The notes under the pieces are model-generated. The model ran no database searches and had not been told where the DNA came from. It saw only the letters and a program-made list of their open reading frames with translations. A program made the translations under genes and the position numbers. Below, one piece after another: positions 22,411-32,949 of a DNA stretch of 64,000 nt (positions are counted from its first letter, which is position 1; the number at the start of each line of letters is the position of its first letter). Where the stretch lies: NCBI GenBank assembly GCA_026075535.2, contig AP026538.1:248001-312000 (forward strand), written 5' to 3'. The DNA comes from Tricholoma matsutake. Its lineage: Eukaryota > Basidiomycota > Agaricomycetes > Agaricales > Tricholomataceae.

Positions 22411-23785
22411 GTCTTTACACTGCACCATATGTTCCGCATGGATCCATGGGGAATTGTGCAGACTCCACACGAATCTGCATGGACTCCATATAGATTGACA
22501 TCCCATCTAATGAACAGTTTTAGTTATGCAACAGGGGCAGACAGTCCACATGGATCCCCACAGACTAGCTCAGATTCCACACTTTTTACTTGGATTCCAT
22601 GGATTTTGGCCATCTGCATCCGAGATCAGACAGTAAGTACCAGCAAGGACCAGCAAGGACAGTGTGCATACATCTGAACAGACCATTTGAGCTTAGCAAA
22701 ATAATGCAACAAACAGGACTCGAACCAGTGATATTATAAGCATGTGGGAAAGTTTTGATGCACAATACCATTACACCAAGCAGCCATTGTTAAGGTACTG
22801 CAACCAATGCTACATGTCATGTCAGCCAGGCTGATTAGATAAGGTCGATTATTAGGTACATTCTATTATTGAAACAATAGCAATACTGTGGTGACATGGC
22901 ATTAATTCTACCATCCCACTACATCCCCCACCACATCCTCCTTCGCTCCCAGCACCACAACTCGACACTCTCACTGCCAATATGCCCTCCACCCACTCTT
23001 TGACCTCCAAGACCCATAGCGGCCACAAGAGGGCTGCTTCACCCCCTGCTTCCACTGCTACAACAACCCATGCTGGCTGTAAGCACACCATCTCCACATT
23101 CAACGATGAGGCTGCAAAAGCCAAGAAGAAGAAGAAATTGAACGAGAACACAACAGAAAAGGGGGGTTGAGAAAGGGAAGAAGAGGAAAGGGGAGGAACC
23201 AAAGCCCAAGAAGGGCAAAAAAAAACAAAAAAAAGTACGTATCGTCACCCTCCCCTTACCATCGCTCATGAAATCTTTGTAGTTGAAAAACTTCCACTAT
23301 GTGAGCCACTGAGGACGTGGCTGCCCAAGAGCCATCTCATCTCACCAGGTGAGTGGTTTTTCCTCTTTTCTTTTGCTTTTTATTTCCTTTCCAGTTCTTT
23401 TTTGTTTTTGTTTTATTTTTATCTTACTAATGATGTTATATTTAGAATGGAAGCCCTGCTCGAACCCAGTGGCATCGCTGTTTCCCCCCAAAAGTGAGCC
23501 AAGACTGGTGGTGCTGCCATCCCCCCTCCCTTCACTCAGGCAACCTTGAGGCAATGCTGCAAGACTACACTCGAGCCACACCATGAGGACAGTGCTGGGA
23601 GTGACAACAAAAGCGACAACAACACTGGAGGTGACAATGACTCACGAGATGGATGACCCCAACAATGAGACCACCATGACAACCACCACAACCACCACAA
23701 CCACCACAGATGATGAGGAGAACAACAAGAAGAATGACAACAAAAAGAAGAAGAAGGACAACAAGAAGAAGGACACTAACTCAGG
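22411..23785. mobile_element. Element B, left part (tRNA-headed, low complexity)
   Basis: Begins TTTACACTGCACC (22414), like the TTTACACTCCTCC end of the 52413 element, then has variable words such as ggatccatgg/gactccac (22440-22600). After the tRNA-like sequence (22708-22790) come Lys/Thr/Pro-rich frames: MPSTHSLTSKTHSGHKRAAS at 22982 with a basic KKKKK tract, an intron-like segment (about 23348-23443), and Asp/Asn/Lys-rich text to 23785. There it is split by a hAT-type insertion and continues from 25568. No right end was found. Confidence 0.45.
22708..22790 (-). repeat. tRNA-like promoter in element B, intact B box
   Basis: On the minus strand TGCTTGGTGTAATGG (A-box-like) is followed by GGTTCGAGTCC, a perfect B box. 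Position and orientation match those at 7552 and 52640. Confidence 0.6.
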
Positions 23786-25559
23786 TAGGCAATAGCACGG
23801 GTACTCCTGTGGGTACCCAGAGTTCTACCCATACCCGGTTGGTACACAGCGGGTACACGCAGGTACACATGGGTGTCGGTCCCCACATGGGTTTTGCCCA
23901 GTATATAAATTATTCTATCTAATCTAATAAATATGTAATTACACAAAGAACCACCCCACCCCGCATTTGCGAGCAAGAGGGGGGTGGTAGTTGTAACTGT
24001 CCCCTTCTGTCGCCCTTCATTGTCGGCTGCTAGCACCTGCAATCCACCCCATGAGCAGTGGCTTGCAGGGCTGGGGGAGAGTGCTGGGTCATTCCCCATC
24101 ATTGGGTGCACCTGGTGGGTCTACCCCTCTCCATCGTTTGTCATCATCATTCCCCTCCCTCGCCATTGTTCCCCCTTGCCATTGTTTACCCCTTCGCCAT
24201 TATTCCCCCCCTTGTTGTTGCTCTGTGCATCGCCATCGTCTGTCATCATCATTCCCCTCCCTCACTGTTGTTCTTAGGCAATGGCCATCGTGGTCCTGTC
24301 ATTGTTGTTCCACCATTGTTCCCTCCTCCCCCTTGTCATCCCGCAGCAGCATCATCTGGTCCTGGTCCTGGGCCTGGCCATTGTGGTCATGTCATCATTG
24401 TTTTCTGTCATCGTTGTCATTGTCCTACCCCCCTGGTTCATCATCAAGAACCCATGATCTGCCCTGCAAGCAGGGGCTCGCAGTGGTGTGTGCCAGGTGC
24501 TCTGTTGCCATTGTTGTTTTTGTCATCAGTAGTTCTAGTTAGTACCTAAGAGAGATTGTTAGTAACAAAACAACGAAATGAGAAGAAGAAAAAACTTACC
24601 AATGGCCCAAGAGACATCGACGATGTCTCTTGGGCCTTTTTTGCTTTTGTTGTCATTGCTGTGTTGTCCCATCCTCATCATCGTCATCAGATCTAGTAAG
24701 TAGTAAATAAAATGGAAGGAAGAAAACTTACATTTGGCAAATAACACATGAGCAATCAACAAAGATGCAATGTGCACAACAAGACCAAATGGTCTGTGTG
24801 CATCCTGGGTATATAGACCCACACAAGAGGCAGAGCAATATATTATCCTGGAGAATATGTTGGGAATAATAGGGAAAAAAGACACTTTTTCCCTGGGGAA
24901 AATTAAAAGGAACCATCAGTAAAAAAATGTTGTTTTTCCCACACTTTTCTCTTTGCTCTTGCTCAGCAAAAATAACTCATCCATTCACAGGAGAAAATCA
25001 GGTGAAAATGGAGGGGAAATATATCTTTTTTTCCACATTTTTTCTATATCTGGTGAAAATAACATTTTTTCTCCTGACTTCCACAATTTTTTCACCTAGA
25101 AACAGATTAGTTATTTTTCCACAGAGAAAAAGTGGGAATATATGGGAAAATGACTTTTTTCCCCCTAATGTTCACAAGTTTTTCTCCTGGAAACAGATTA
25201 GTTGTTTTCCTGCAGCAACCAAAAGGACAAAGTGTGGGAAAATTACATATTTTTACTGATGGTTCCTTTTATTTTTCCCCAGTGAAAAAGTGTCTTTTCC
25301 CCCCATTATTCCCAACATTTTCTCCAGGGTAATATACTGCTCTGCCTCTTGTGTGGCCAGGCATTTCTAACAACTAAGCTGGGTTCACCTCCCTTTTATT
25401 TTTAATATGTAGTTATATAGTTATATAGTTTTCATAGATTACTAGGCACTAAGTAATAAGTATTAGACTTTGAAGTAAGGACTCCCTCTTGGTGATGGGT
25501 AGGTTGTGGGTCACAGGTTATGATTTCATGACCTGTACCCGTACCCATGCTATTGCCTA
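23786..25559. mobile_element. hAT-type element with perfect 8-bp target duplication
   Basis: Left end TAGGCAATAGCACGGGTAC (23786), right end GTACCCATGCTATTGCCTA (to 25559): matching inverted ends of about 19 bp with one mismatch. AACTCAGG stands directly outside both (23778-23785 and 25560-25567), an 8-bp duplication as hAT elements make. No transposase is inside, so the copy is non-autonomous; the ends resemble those of the transposase-bearing hAT at 1-781. Inside are a GAGCA-type palindrome (24048), intron-like segments on the minus strand (24546-24599 and about 24695-24731), a perfect hairpin GGCCCAAGAGACATC/GATGTCTCTTGGGCC (24604-24638) and a fold-back element (24820-25355). Confidence 0.9.
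24820..25355. mobile_element. Fold-back element inside the hAT element
   Basis: Inverted arms of about 105 bp: 24820-24927 and 25248-25355 (CACACAAGAGGCAGAGCA outermost; GGAACCATCAGTAAAAA innermost). The centre holds direct repeats with GAAACAGATTAGTT (25099 and 25189). AT-rich and non-coding. Confidence 0.8.
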
Positions 25560-25567
25560 AACTCAGG

Positions 25568-25830
25568 CGATGAGGAACAAGGACAAGGAGGACAAGGAGG
25601 ACAAGGAGGACAAGGAGGACAAGGAGGACAAGGAGGACAATGAGGAGGACAATGAGGTCAACAAGGAGGACAACAAGGTCAACAAGGAGGACAATGAGGA
25701 CAATGAGGAGGACAATGAGGACAACAAGGACAATGTAGAGGACAACAAGGACAATGAGGAGGACAAGGATGAGGAGGAGAAGGAGGACAATGAGAACAAC
25801 AAGAACAACAACAGTGTGACAACTGCCAAA
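25568..25830. repeat. GGACAA-rich microsatellite tract
   Basis: Imperfect 9-bp units (gacaaggag and variants gacaatgag, gtcaacaag). One plus frame reads Asp/Lys/Glu/Asn repeats (25570-25902) and another reads GQG repeats; neither looks like a real domain. It is the continuation of the DNA split by the hAT element. Confidence 0.85.
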
Positions 25831-25899
25831 TTGGTAAATTTTGCACCAAAACAGGAAAAATACTCCTCAGAACTTCACATATGCAGTTTATACAAAATA

Positions 25900-26190
25900 T
25901 AGTCAATAGGAATTGGTCTAAATATGTACTAGAAGGTTCCCAGAGAGTCAATTTTATGTAAAATGATGTACCCAAATTGGAATTCAAAAGTTTATAGATA
26001 ACATGTCATATTTGGCAATTCTGCCTGCGCGACACCTCCTGCATGCACTGGCCGCATGGGGACAAAGCGCAAAGGCAGCTTAGCACAGCTATCAAATTTC
26101 ACACATTATAGTACGTAGTTTAGACAATCGTCGTAGGTGTATTGACAGTTGATCAATCAGTACATAGTTATAATCATTTATTGTTGAATT
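25900..26190. other. No feature recognised
   Basis: AT-rich spacer with a short GC-rich patch (26030-26070). No gene or repeat border seen. Confidence 0.3.
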
Positions 26191-26192
26191 CC

Positions 26193-27064
26193 TCACTCAA
26201 TACTTATCCCTACATGAAGCAGTTTGGAAAACAAGGCCTCTACATGTATCCAAAGGGTTTGTATTGAACAAAACTGGAACAATCTTGTCTCAACATGTTC
26301 TGGAGCTGTTTCAAAGAATTCTCGCCTCTTTTGGCATGTTACCATCACAAAAGTAATGACACATGACGTTGGCAGGTTATGGATGTCTTCTACCTTACAA
26401 AAAAGCTCCTTACCCTTGGAACCCGCTTTTATGACAAACCCTTGATTGATCAACAAGCACTGCCCTCCCTCACTATGACACCTCCCAAAAACAGAAATGA
26501 TGACAAAGGTGGTTGAATTTGATGCCAAACCAAACAATTTTTGTTTAACCACCACCTGAAGCTCATAACTGCATGCTCATTTGAGCGTGCCATTTGTCCA
26601 TACTTTGTGCATGATTCATTATCTCACAAAATAAGATTTGACAGGATTTGCGTAAATATGAATCGATGACTGCCTATGATGAGGTGGACATGGGATGGAA
26701 GGTCAATGAAAGTTTGATGCGGTGGGGTTGAGGGTAGATGCTCATCAACAAAATGCCTTGTATCAAACTCAAACACTGAATACATAGTATGAAAAAAAGC
26801 ACTTAAACTTGGCCCAACTATGACATACAACCTGTAGTTATTTGGATCATCAGCTGCAGTGGAAGGTCTTGTATGGGCGGGCCTGACAAAACCAGGACTG
26901 GGGATTACTGGGACAGGGTTCAAAATCCCAGCAGGTACTTGGGCAATGAGAGCTGCAGGAGTGGGGCCCTGAAGTGTGGTAGAAAATGCTCCTCCAAGCC
27001 ATAGCTGGTTTGTGACATCCATGTCACTTTGATGATGAATGTAGTGCATCTTTAGATTACTCAA
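26193..27064 (-). CDS. Unrecognised protein, probably broken
   Basis: A 146-residue frame (27064-26624) starting MSNLKMHYIHHQSDMDVTNQ, with a Pro-rich middle and a C-terminal part that looks like ordinary protein (NNYRLYVIVGPSLSAFFHTM). A second frame (26555-26193) on the same strand may be its continuation after a shift. No domain recognised. The neighbours are transposon DNA. Confidence 0.35.
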
Positions 27065-28300
27065 GCTTGCCTGGGGGTTGGATTACTGAAAGTTGCATCA
27101 TCATTGTCCACACAGCGATTGGGTTCGAGCCCGGGCGATGATAATCGCTGTATTGGTGGACATAACCAGCCTGACAAAGGTGGCAGATGAGATTGCAGTA
27201 TGTTTGCACTGGAAACCAGTTGATCTGTGGTCACTGGATAGCACTCATCGAATCAAATGAAGACTTGCCCCAATGAGAATGCCAACCATTTGGGAGGTCA
27301 TCCTCGGTCTTGCACAGGGATATATCAAGTTGCCAGATGCAGGATTAAATCCCTCATTGTTCTGGCTCACATTCATCCAATAAGATTTGGTGAAGGTTAC
27401 TGTCGACAATGTACACTCAGAGCTGCTTTCTGTTCATGCAATTCAACCCGTGGTCATTTGCTGCTTTGCGAAGGACCAGGATGCACTTGCGGCACTCGTT
27501 TCAATGTGCTGGGCACAGGTTGTTTGTGCTGGGATAGATGATTTGCTAGAGCGTTGTTGTGTTCAGCTTGGCTGGAGGGATTGTGACCACGAGAAGGACC
27601 TCGTGTCAAGTCAGACATAATGCATGATTACAAGGTTAAGTTGATGTGCATGAACATGAAAACTTAAGACAACTTTCTTTTGAAAAATGATCTTATCGAT
27701 AATGTTACAAACTTACAATTGGTGATAATGGAGTACAATGGATATAAAGGTAGATAATTTCTCCCAAAAACTGGACTTTTCACTGGGGTTCAATGTTGAC
27801 GTTCAACATCCAGTCACGTGACAACCGGAGTTTAAAGTGGGTTCCAATTTCCCCACGTTCTCATTCAACGTCATTCCACTATTGGGGCCTCGCAGCTTTC
27901 TGTAAATTTAAACTCCGACACTCGCCGTGAAAAATGGTACAGTTGTAGATCTCCCTCTACACAACAATTCAGGTATACTTTATATGGGAGAAAATACTCT
28001 AATAGATGCATATCAAAAAGTCTTCGGAGTGAAATTTTTTTAAATAGCGTAGTTCGGCCATTCTGCTGTCTTAGACATGAAGATCTCAAGAATGGCACCT
28101 TAATTAAAAATTCTACACCGAGGAAATTGATGAGAGGCATTCATAATGTTGATCCTACACTTTGTTTGAGGCAAAACGGTGCTGTGAATGTCAAACTACG
28201 TTCTGCAATGTTGTCCTACAAATGTGTGTCCTGAATAGGAAACTCGACACGATCGGTTAACACTAATTTAGCGCGTCGTGTTTTTTTTTACCCTTATACT
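27065..28300. other. Intergenic, one hairpin; weak ORFs
   Basis: Contains an inverted repeat CAGCGATT...AATCGCTG (27114-27152) enclosing the palindrome GGGTTCGAGCCC, and weak Cys-rich frames (27257-27620) without a recognised family. 27780-28300 looks like gene-flanking DNA. Confidence 0.3.
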
Positions 28301-28339
28301 CACTCCTGCTGGGGATGGTACGACGGGGTCCCCAGGAGC

Positions 28340-29490
28340 GAGCACAGAGTCAAAATAACTTACGGAGGATCAACGCGCTGGACCGTGAAAACCAGGATCC
28401 GCGATCCTCAGTGACCAATATCGGCAGTACAGCAGGAACTGGCCAGACAACGAGCGCGTGCAGACGACAATGCGCGTAGATACCTGGCACCTCATTTCAA
28501 CCACGAAACTGGAGCTTTGGATGGAATGGTCTGGGAACAACCTGAGGTCCTCAGAGCCTCTATGCAGTCCAGCAGCTTGCTCCGTCCCTACCACATCTGA
28601 AGGAGTGCCTTGTGAGTTTCTTCGTTGGTGCACTGGAGACATGGGAAAGATTCTGTTCTGAGTTCGAAGAGGGAGGCATAATTTCCGAGCTATCTGCAGC
28701 TGAAAAAGGACGAGTATGTATACAACCGACCAACGATCACAACGAAGGGGCCTTGGGAAGTTTGCGACAGACATGGCGACGTGCACCGAGCATGACAATT
28801 GCTCAACACAACGCATGCACAATGTACAAACAAAATGACACGCGCGGCTTCATCCAAAGCGGCGTTCTCAATGCAGCCGACATGAAATACATCCGTAAAG
28901 AAGCCCGGCGCGTCGATTCTTCTGGTCAGGAAAAGCAGATGCGCACAGAACAAGCCGAACATGATCAACAAGCAGTCGAGGATAATCGCAAGAAAGATGC
29001 CGCCAAGAAGGAGAAAGCAGATGCCAAGGAAGCAGAGCTGAATGAGCTTGTTCCTCACCTCAATATGGAGTGGCTCAAGACTTCTGGGAGAGATATTAAT
29101 ACTGCAGATCTCATGCTAGAAATCAACTGGCATCGACGATATGATACCAGCAACCAGATTCCAAGCAAGACCCTAATTAGGAACATGAAGAAAGACGATA
29201 AGTTAATTCAACTGATAATTGCAGTGGAACGGTACAACACAACTTCAAGATCTCCTCCACAACCTGTCGTTGCCCGTGCCAATCCAGGAGAGCTCTCGAG
29301 AACGGAGTGGGAGGAAGCTGACACATTAGAAGATGCAGACATGGAACTTGGAAGACTGAATACTTTGAATACACCACTCATTACCACTAATTCCTTTCAC
29401 ATGGTTGACTCATTGATCATTATAATACTCATAATTCTGTATATACATTGTCGAAACATTATTATACGCCCTCGAATACATTGGCAATAG
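28340..29490 (+). CDS. TE-associated basidiomycete protein of unknown function
   Basis: A first exon (about 28340-28610) ends HFNHETGALDGMVWEQPEV; after a possible short intron the 28612-29490 frame reads WERFCSEFEEGGIISELSAA, TNDHNEGALGSLR, TMYKQNDTRGFIQSG, YIRKEARRVDSSG, then a Lys/Glu/Ala coiled-coil-like segment (about residues 115-150). I know this text from many copies in basidiomycete genomes, apparently mobile-element related, but know no function or domain name. The frame runs past the usual C-terminal region to a hydrophobic tail that may be read-through. Confidence 0.5.
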
Positions 29491-29558
29491 TGGACGCAAG
29501 TCTGTGTTATGTCAGCATTTCCAAAAGTGGTAATGACCGGTTTCTCTGCTACATTTTC

Positions 29559-31131
29559 TCCGCATCAGCAAAATCAAGGATCGACTTATTTGGCTTATTT
29601 GGCTTAAACCCCAATTAAGGGAATTAAGGGGAATTAAGGAAAATAAGTTCATTTTTTCCCTTAAAACTGATAACCGTTAAGCAGATATAATCAACCAAGC
29701 GGTATAAGCAACATGTAAGCAAATTAAGGCCGTAAGGAGCGTGTAATCCCTTAAGGCCTTAAGGACTTTTTCGAATTTTCTTCCGAGTCCCTCTCGGCAT
29801 TTCCCGAAAATGGAAATTCAAACTCAGCATCACCGACGTCACACGTTGTTTGTGTTCAATCCACCGCTTCCGCTCCACACCTCTACACCACCATATCCAT
29901 GCCAGCCAGAGCCACTAGTGACTGCAAGCAAGATTCATATTCTATGTATGTTGTAACAATGAGACGGTGCCAAGACACCAATGCCTAGGACAACGACCCA
30001 GGACGGGATCAGGAGAACCCACCGCTGCGAGCCCCTGCTCGCAGGGTGGATGGAGGGACAAATGACGAAGATGAAGATGAACCACGAGGGGGAGAGGATG
30101 ACAACGATGAACGACGAACCACTACCACAGCACCTCTAACCACCGCGGCGAACGACTGCTCATGGGGTACAAACAGGGAGCAACGAGACGGGACGACAAT
30201 GCCAGGGGACCGGGATGGAGAGGGGTATGAACGACGCGTGCAGCGAGGAGGAAGAGAACGGTGATGGGGCCAAAAAAAAACATCAAAAGGCAAGTTTTTT
30301 TTTTCTTTCCCCTTTTCTAATTTCATTTCCTTGTGGCTAACAACAAAAATTTTAGGTAGTGATTTTACTATTGACAACAACGACGGGCACCCCCTGATCG
30401 ACCCCCACTACTGCTACGAGCCCCTGTTTGTGGGGTGGTTAGGTGGTAGCATGACCATATGCCCATGAGGAAGGCCACAAAGACAATGGGGTGACATGAC
30501 AGCAGCACCCGCCGTAGCAGGTACCACGATGCGAGGAACGCCGCCACCCCTCACCCCCCATCATCTCCCTCACAGCGAGATGGGGTTTTTCGCTTTGTAG
30601 CATTGAGACAGCACGATGCCCAACTAGGACACCATAACGATGAACAGCATGCCACCAGCCACCAGCCTCGCGAGCAACTGCTTGGGTGGATCGCGGGTGG
30701 AATGACGACAATGACAAGGCTGCCATGATGATGGGGGAGCAGCAATGATTGGGGGTGAAGGGGAGCATTTAGGACAGTGAAAATGGGTGTCGAGTGGGGG
30801 TTGGGTAAACACATGGGAACGACGGGAGCAGGGATGAAACCGTAGTCAGCGATGTGCTTATATATATATATTATTCTTATTTTTTTGCTTAAACTGCTGC
30901 TTAAGTTTCCTTATTGACATGGCTAGGCAGCCCCCTAAGAGCCCAAAAGCAGTTTAAGAAGTGATATAAGCGTGAATAAGGGGAATTTTGCTTAATTCAG
31001 GAAACGACCCTACTTATTCTAAGCAGAATTTCCTTAACAGCCATTTGCTTAATCTTCCTTAATTTCCACTTTAAGTGCAATAAGGAGACATTAAGCATAA
31101 TAAGTTAGTGTCGGATTTTCCTGATGCGGTG
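29559..31131. mobile_element. Element with inverted ends CCGCATCAG.AAAATC
   Basis: Left CCGCATCAGCAAAATC (about 29560) and the inverse of right GATTTTCCTGATGCGG (31116-31131) match at 15 of 16 positions; both are followed inward by ACTTATT and TTAAGG / CTTAA-rich arms (29590-29770 and 30890-31110). The core (30000-30830) has the GAGCCCCTGCTC / GACTGCTCATGGGGT motifs of elements A, C and D and an intron-like segment (about 30290-30355). No target duplication was recognised, and the right end also reads as coding in the next gene. Confidence 0.5.
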
Positions 31132-31941
31132 GCTCTGCCAGGCCCCACTATCATGCATCACACGTCCGCTGTCCTCAACTTCATTGAACACATGGCACAA
31201 GAGCAGCTCAAATACGAAACTATTTTTGCAGAGAATGCTGAAATACTCAAAGCAGACCAACCCAAATTCGCTGCAGCTATGGTGCAAATCCAACAGTCGC
31301 CACTTATTGCTAAACCTGGTCAACGCTGGCAATCTACCCAAGAAACTGCCTATGAATACCTTGCATGCTGTAATGATATCTGTCGCTCAGTGCCATGGGA
31401 CTTTAACCAGTTGAGTCTTTTGCAAGGTTCTCCAGTTTTGCCAACTCACATGTCCAGTCGTGTCAAAATCTTGCACAGAGCTCATGCCGCTCTCATGTGC
31501 CTCATAAGATGCCAGTTTGCACAACAGCCTGAGAGTGTCCAGTTGGCCATCATGAAGAGACATCACAAATTAGAGTGAGTAGTCCAGCTAGCACAATTGT
31601 CGTATTGCCTCTCATCGATGTTATACAGTAGGGCTTTACACCCTACTCCTCCCATGGTAGGCAACTGCGAGTTGCCCCTTTCCAAGCCATCCATCGAGCC
31701 AAGACGTATCACCGCCGAAGAGCTCCAGCTATTCCGGAGTCCCAATAATCTCCATGGAAAGCAGTTCATCCTCTCCCCTGGTACGGGCAAATCTGGAATG
31801 TATGAGGTTATTGGATATTCTAGGAAGAGGGACAAGACAATTCAATATGAGGTGCTTTTCGATGATTGTGCAGATCCCATCACGGTGAATGCAAAAGAGA
31901 TGATGGCCATGCTGGAGGATAATATTTACCTACCAGCTTGA
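31105..31941 (+). CDS. Unrecognised protein, two exons
   Basis: 31105-31578 reads SDFPDAVALPGPTIMHHTSA, QEQLKYETIFAENAEIL, QRWQSTQETAYEYL and SRVKILHRAHAALM, an alpha-helical protein text; the second part (about 31655-31941) reads LPLSKPSIEPRRITAEEL, HGKQFILSPGTGKSGMYEVI and YEVLFDDCADPI, which looks like a small beta-barrel reader-type fold. An intron about 31577-31655 would join them. I have a sense of a multicopy basidiomycete family but no name. Ends at TGA 31939-31941. Confidence 0.45.
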
Positions 31942-32261
31942 TGGAGAGCGAAATCATTACAAGGGTGTATTAGCAACGTGTTAACGGCTTTTATTGAAGA
32001 ATCCAGAATTTGCCTTTCAATAAAGTCGCGGCATCCAAGAAAAATTACACGGATGGATGAACTAATACTTATTCACCTAAGCACCATGTGCGTGGTATGA
32101 AAGAGTATATTAGTGGGATTTGGATAGGGGCTGTGCCCTTTTGACTTGATGGTGGATATGGATATGGACTGGTTGCGCCATTGCGCCGTCCTGGGTCATG
32201 ATGGGTTTGCCTCTCTTTTTCCCAAAGTTTTCTCAGTTATCGACCTCAAATCTATGGCAAG
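31942..32261. other. No feature recognised
   Basis: Intergenic DNA between the 31-kb gene and the left arm of the inverted duplication. Nothing seen. Confidence 0.3.
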
Positions 32262-32563
32262 CTATAGTGATCAGCTGAGTTTTGGTCAGCCGTAACCTCG
32301 AAATGGTCAGCCATCAACCATGCAATGGTCAGCCGTCATCCTGGAAAAGGAAAATCCAAGACCCTCAGACACCTCATTATTTATAAATAAATTTGAAGTC
32401 ATTATCTAACATCGAGTATCTCCAATTCAGCAGAGGCAAGAAAACATGTCGAAAAAAGTAATATTCATAGGCATAGTATTCATAGGCATAAGCAAGTATG
32501 GTATCAAAGTTCTGAGAATGGAAGTGAAGAGTGTTGCATCCTTGGGTAATGAGTTAGTAGGTT

Positions 32564-32912
32564 GCACAAGGCCAGCCTCATAATTCCTCCTTTCTGAAAT
32601 ATATTTAGAAATTCTTTGTGAAATATTACATTTGAGACTGAATTTCTGTTTGTAGAAATTTAGTCTCAAATATAATATTTCACAAAGAATTTCTAACTAT
32701 ATTTCAGAAAGGAGAAATTATGAGGGTGGCCCATCACAAAAGCCTCCAATGTGTCCAATCTGAGCTTCACATGGGTCATAGGTTGGCACACAACACAAGG
32801 CCAGCCTCATAATTCCTCCTTTCTGAAATATAGTTAGAAATTCTTTGTGAAATATTATATTTGAGACTAAATTTCTACAAACAGAAAGGAGAAATTATGA
32901 GGCTGGCCTTGT
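32564..32912. mobile_element. Pair of fold-back MITEs, copy 2 (inverted relative to copy 1)
   Basis: Same parts as 7659-8140 in opposite order: hairpin, the 64-bp spacer (32740-32800), second hairpin shortened by an internal deletion. The right arm of the duplication preserves the empty site (42390/42391, ...cataacac|aacctact...), so insertion followed the duplication or spared that copy. GTT may be the target duplication (32561-32563 and 32913-32915). Confidence 0.88.
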
Positions 32913-32949
32913 GTTGTGTTATGTGGTCTAACTAACTTATGTCAGGAGC

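Noticed and set aside
24051..24549. Two long overlapping plus-strand ORFs in the hAT element
   Set aside because: Both are Ser/Pro/Leu/His-rich readings of the same pyrimidine-rich DNA and overlap in different frames; no recognised family.
25570..25902. Acidic repeat protein (DKE repeats)
   Set aside because: A 9-bp microsatellite is open in several frames on both strands; no domain or plausible start context.
30046..30264. Small plus-strand protein gene (Asp/Glu/Thr-rich)
   Set aside because: Low-complexity frame with the GAGCA motifs inside a non-coding element; the opposite strand is open over the same stretch, which is typical of biased composition.
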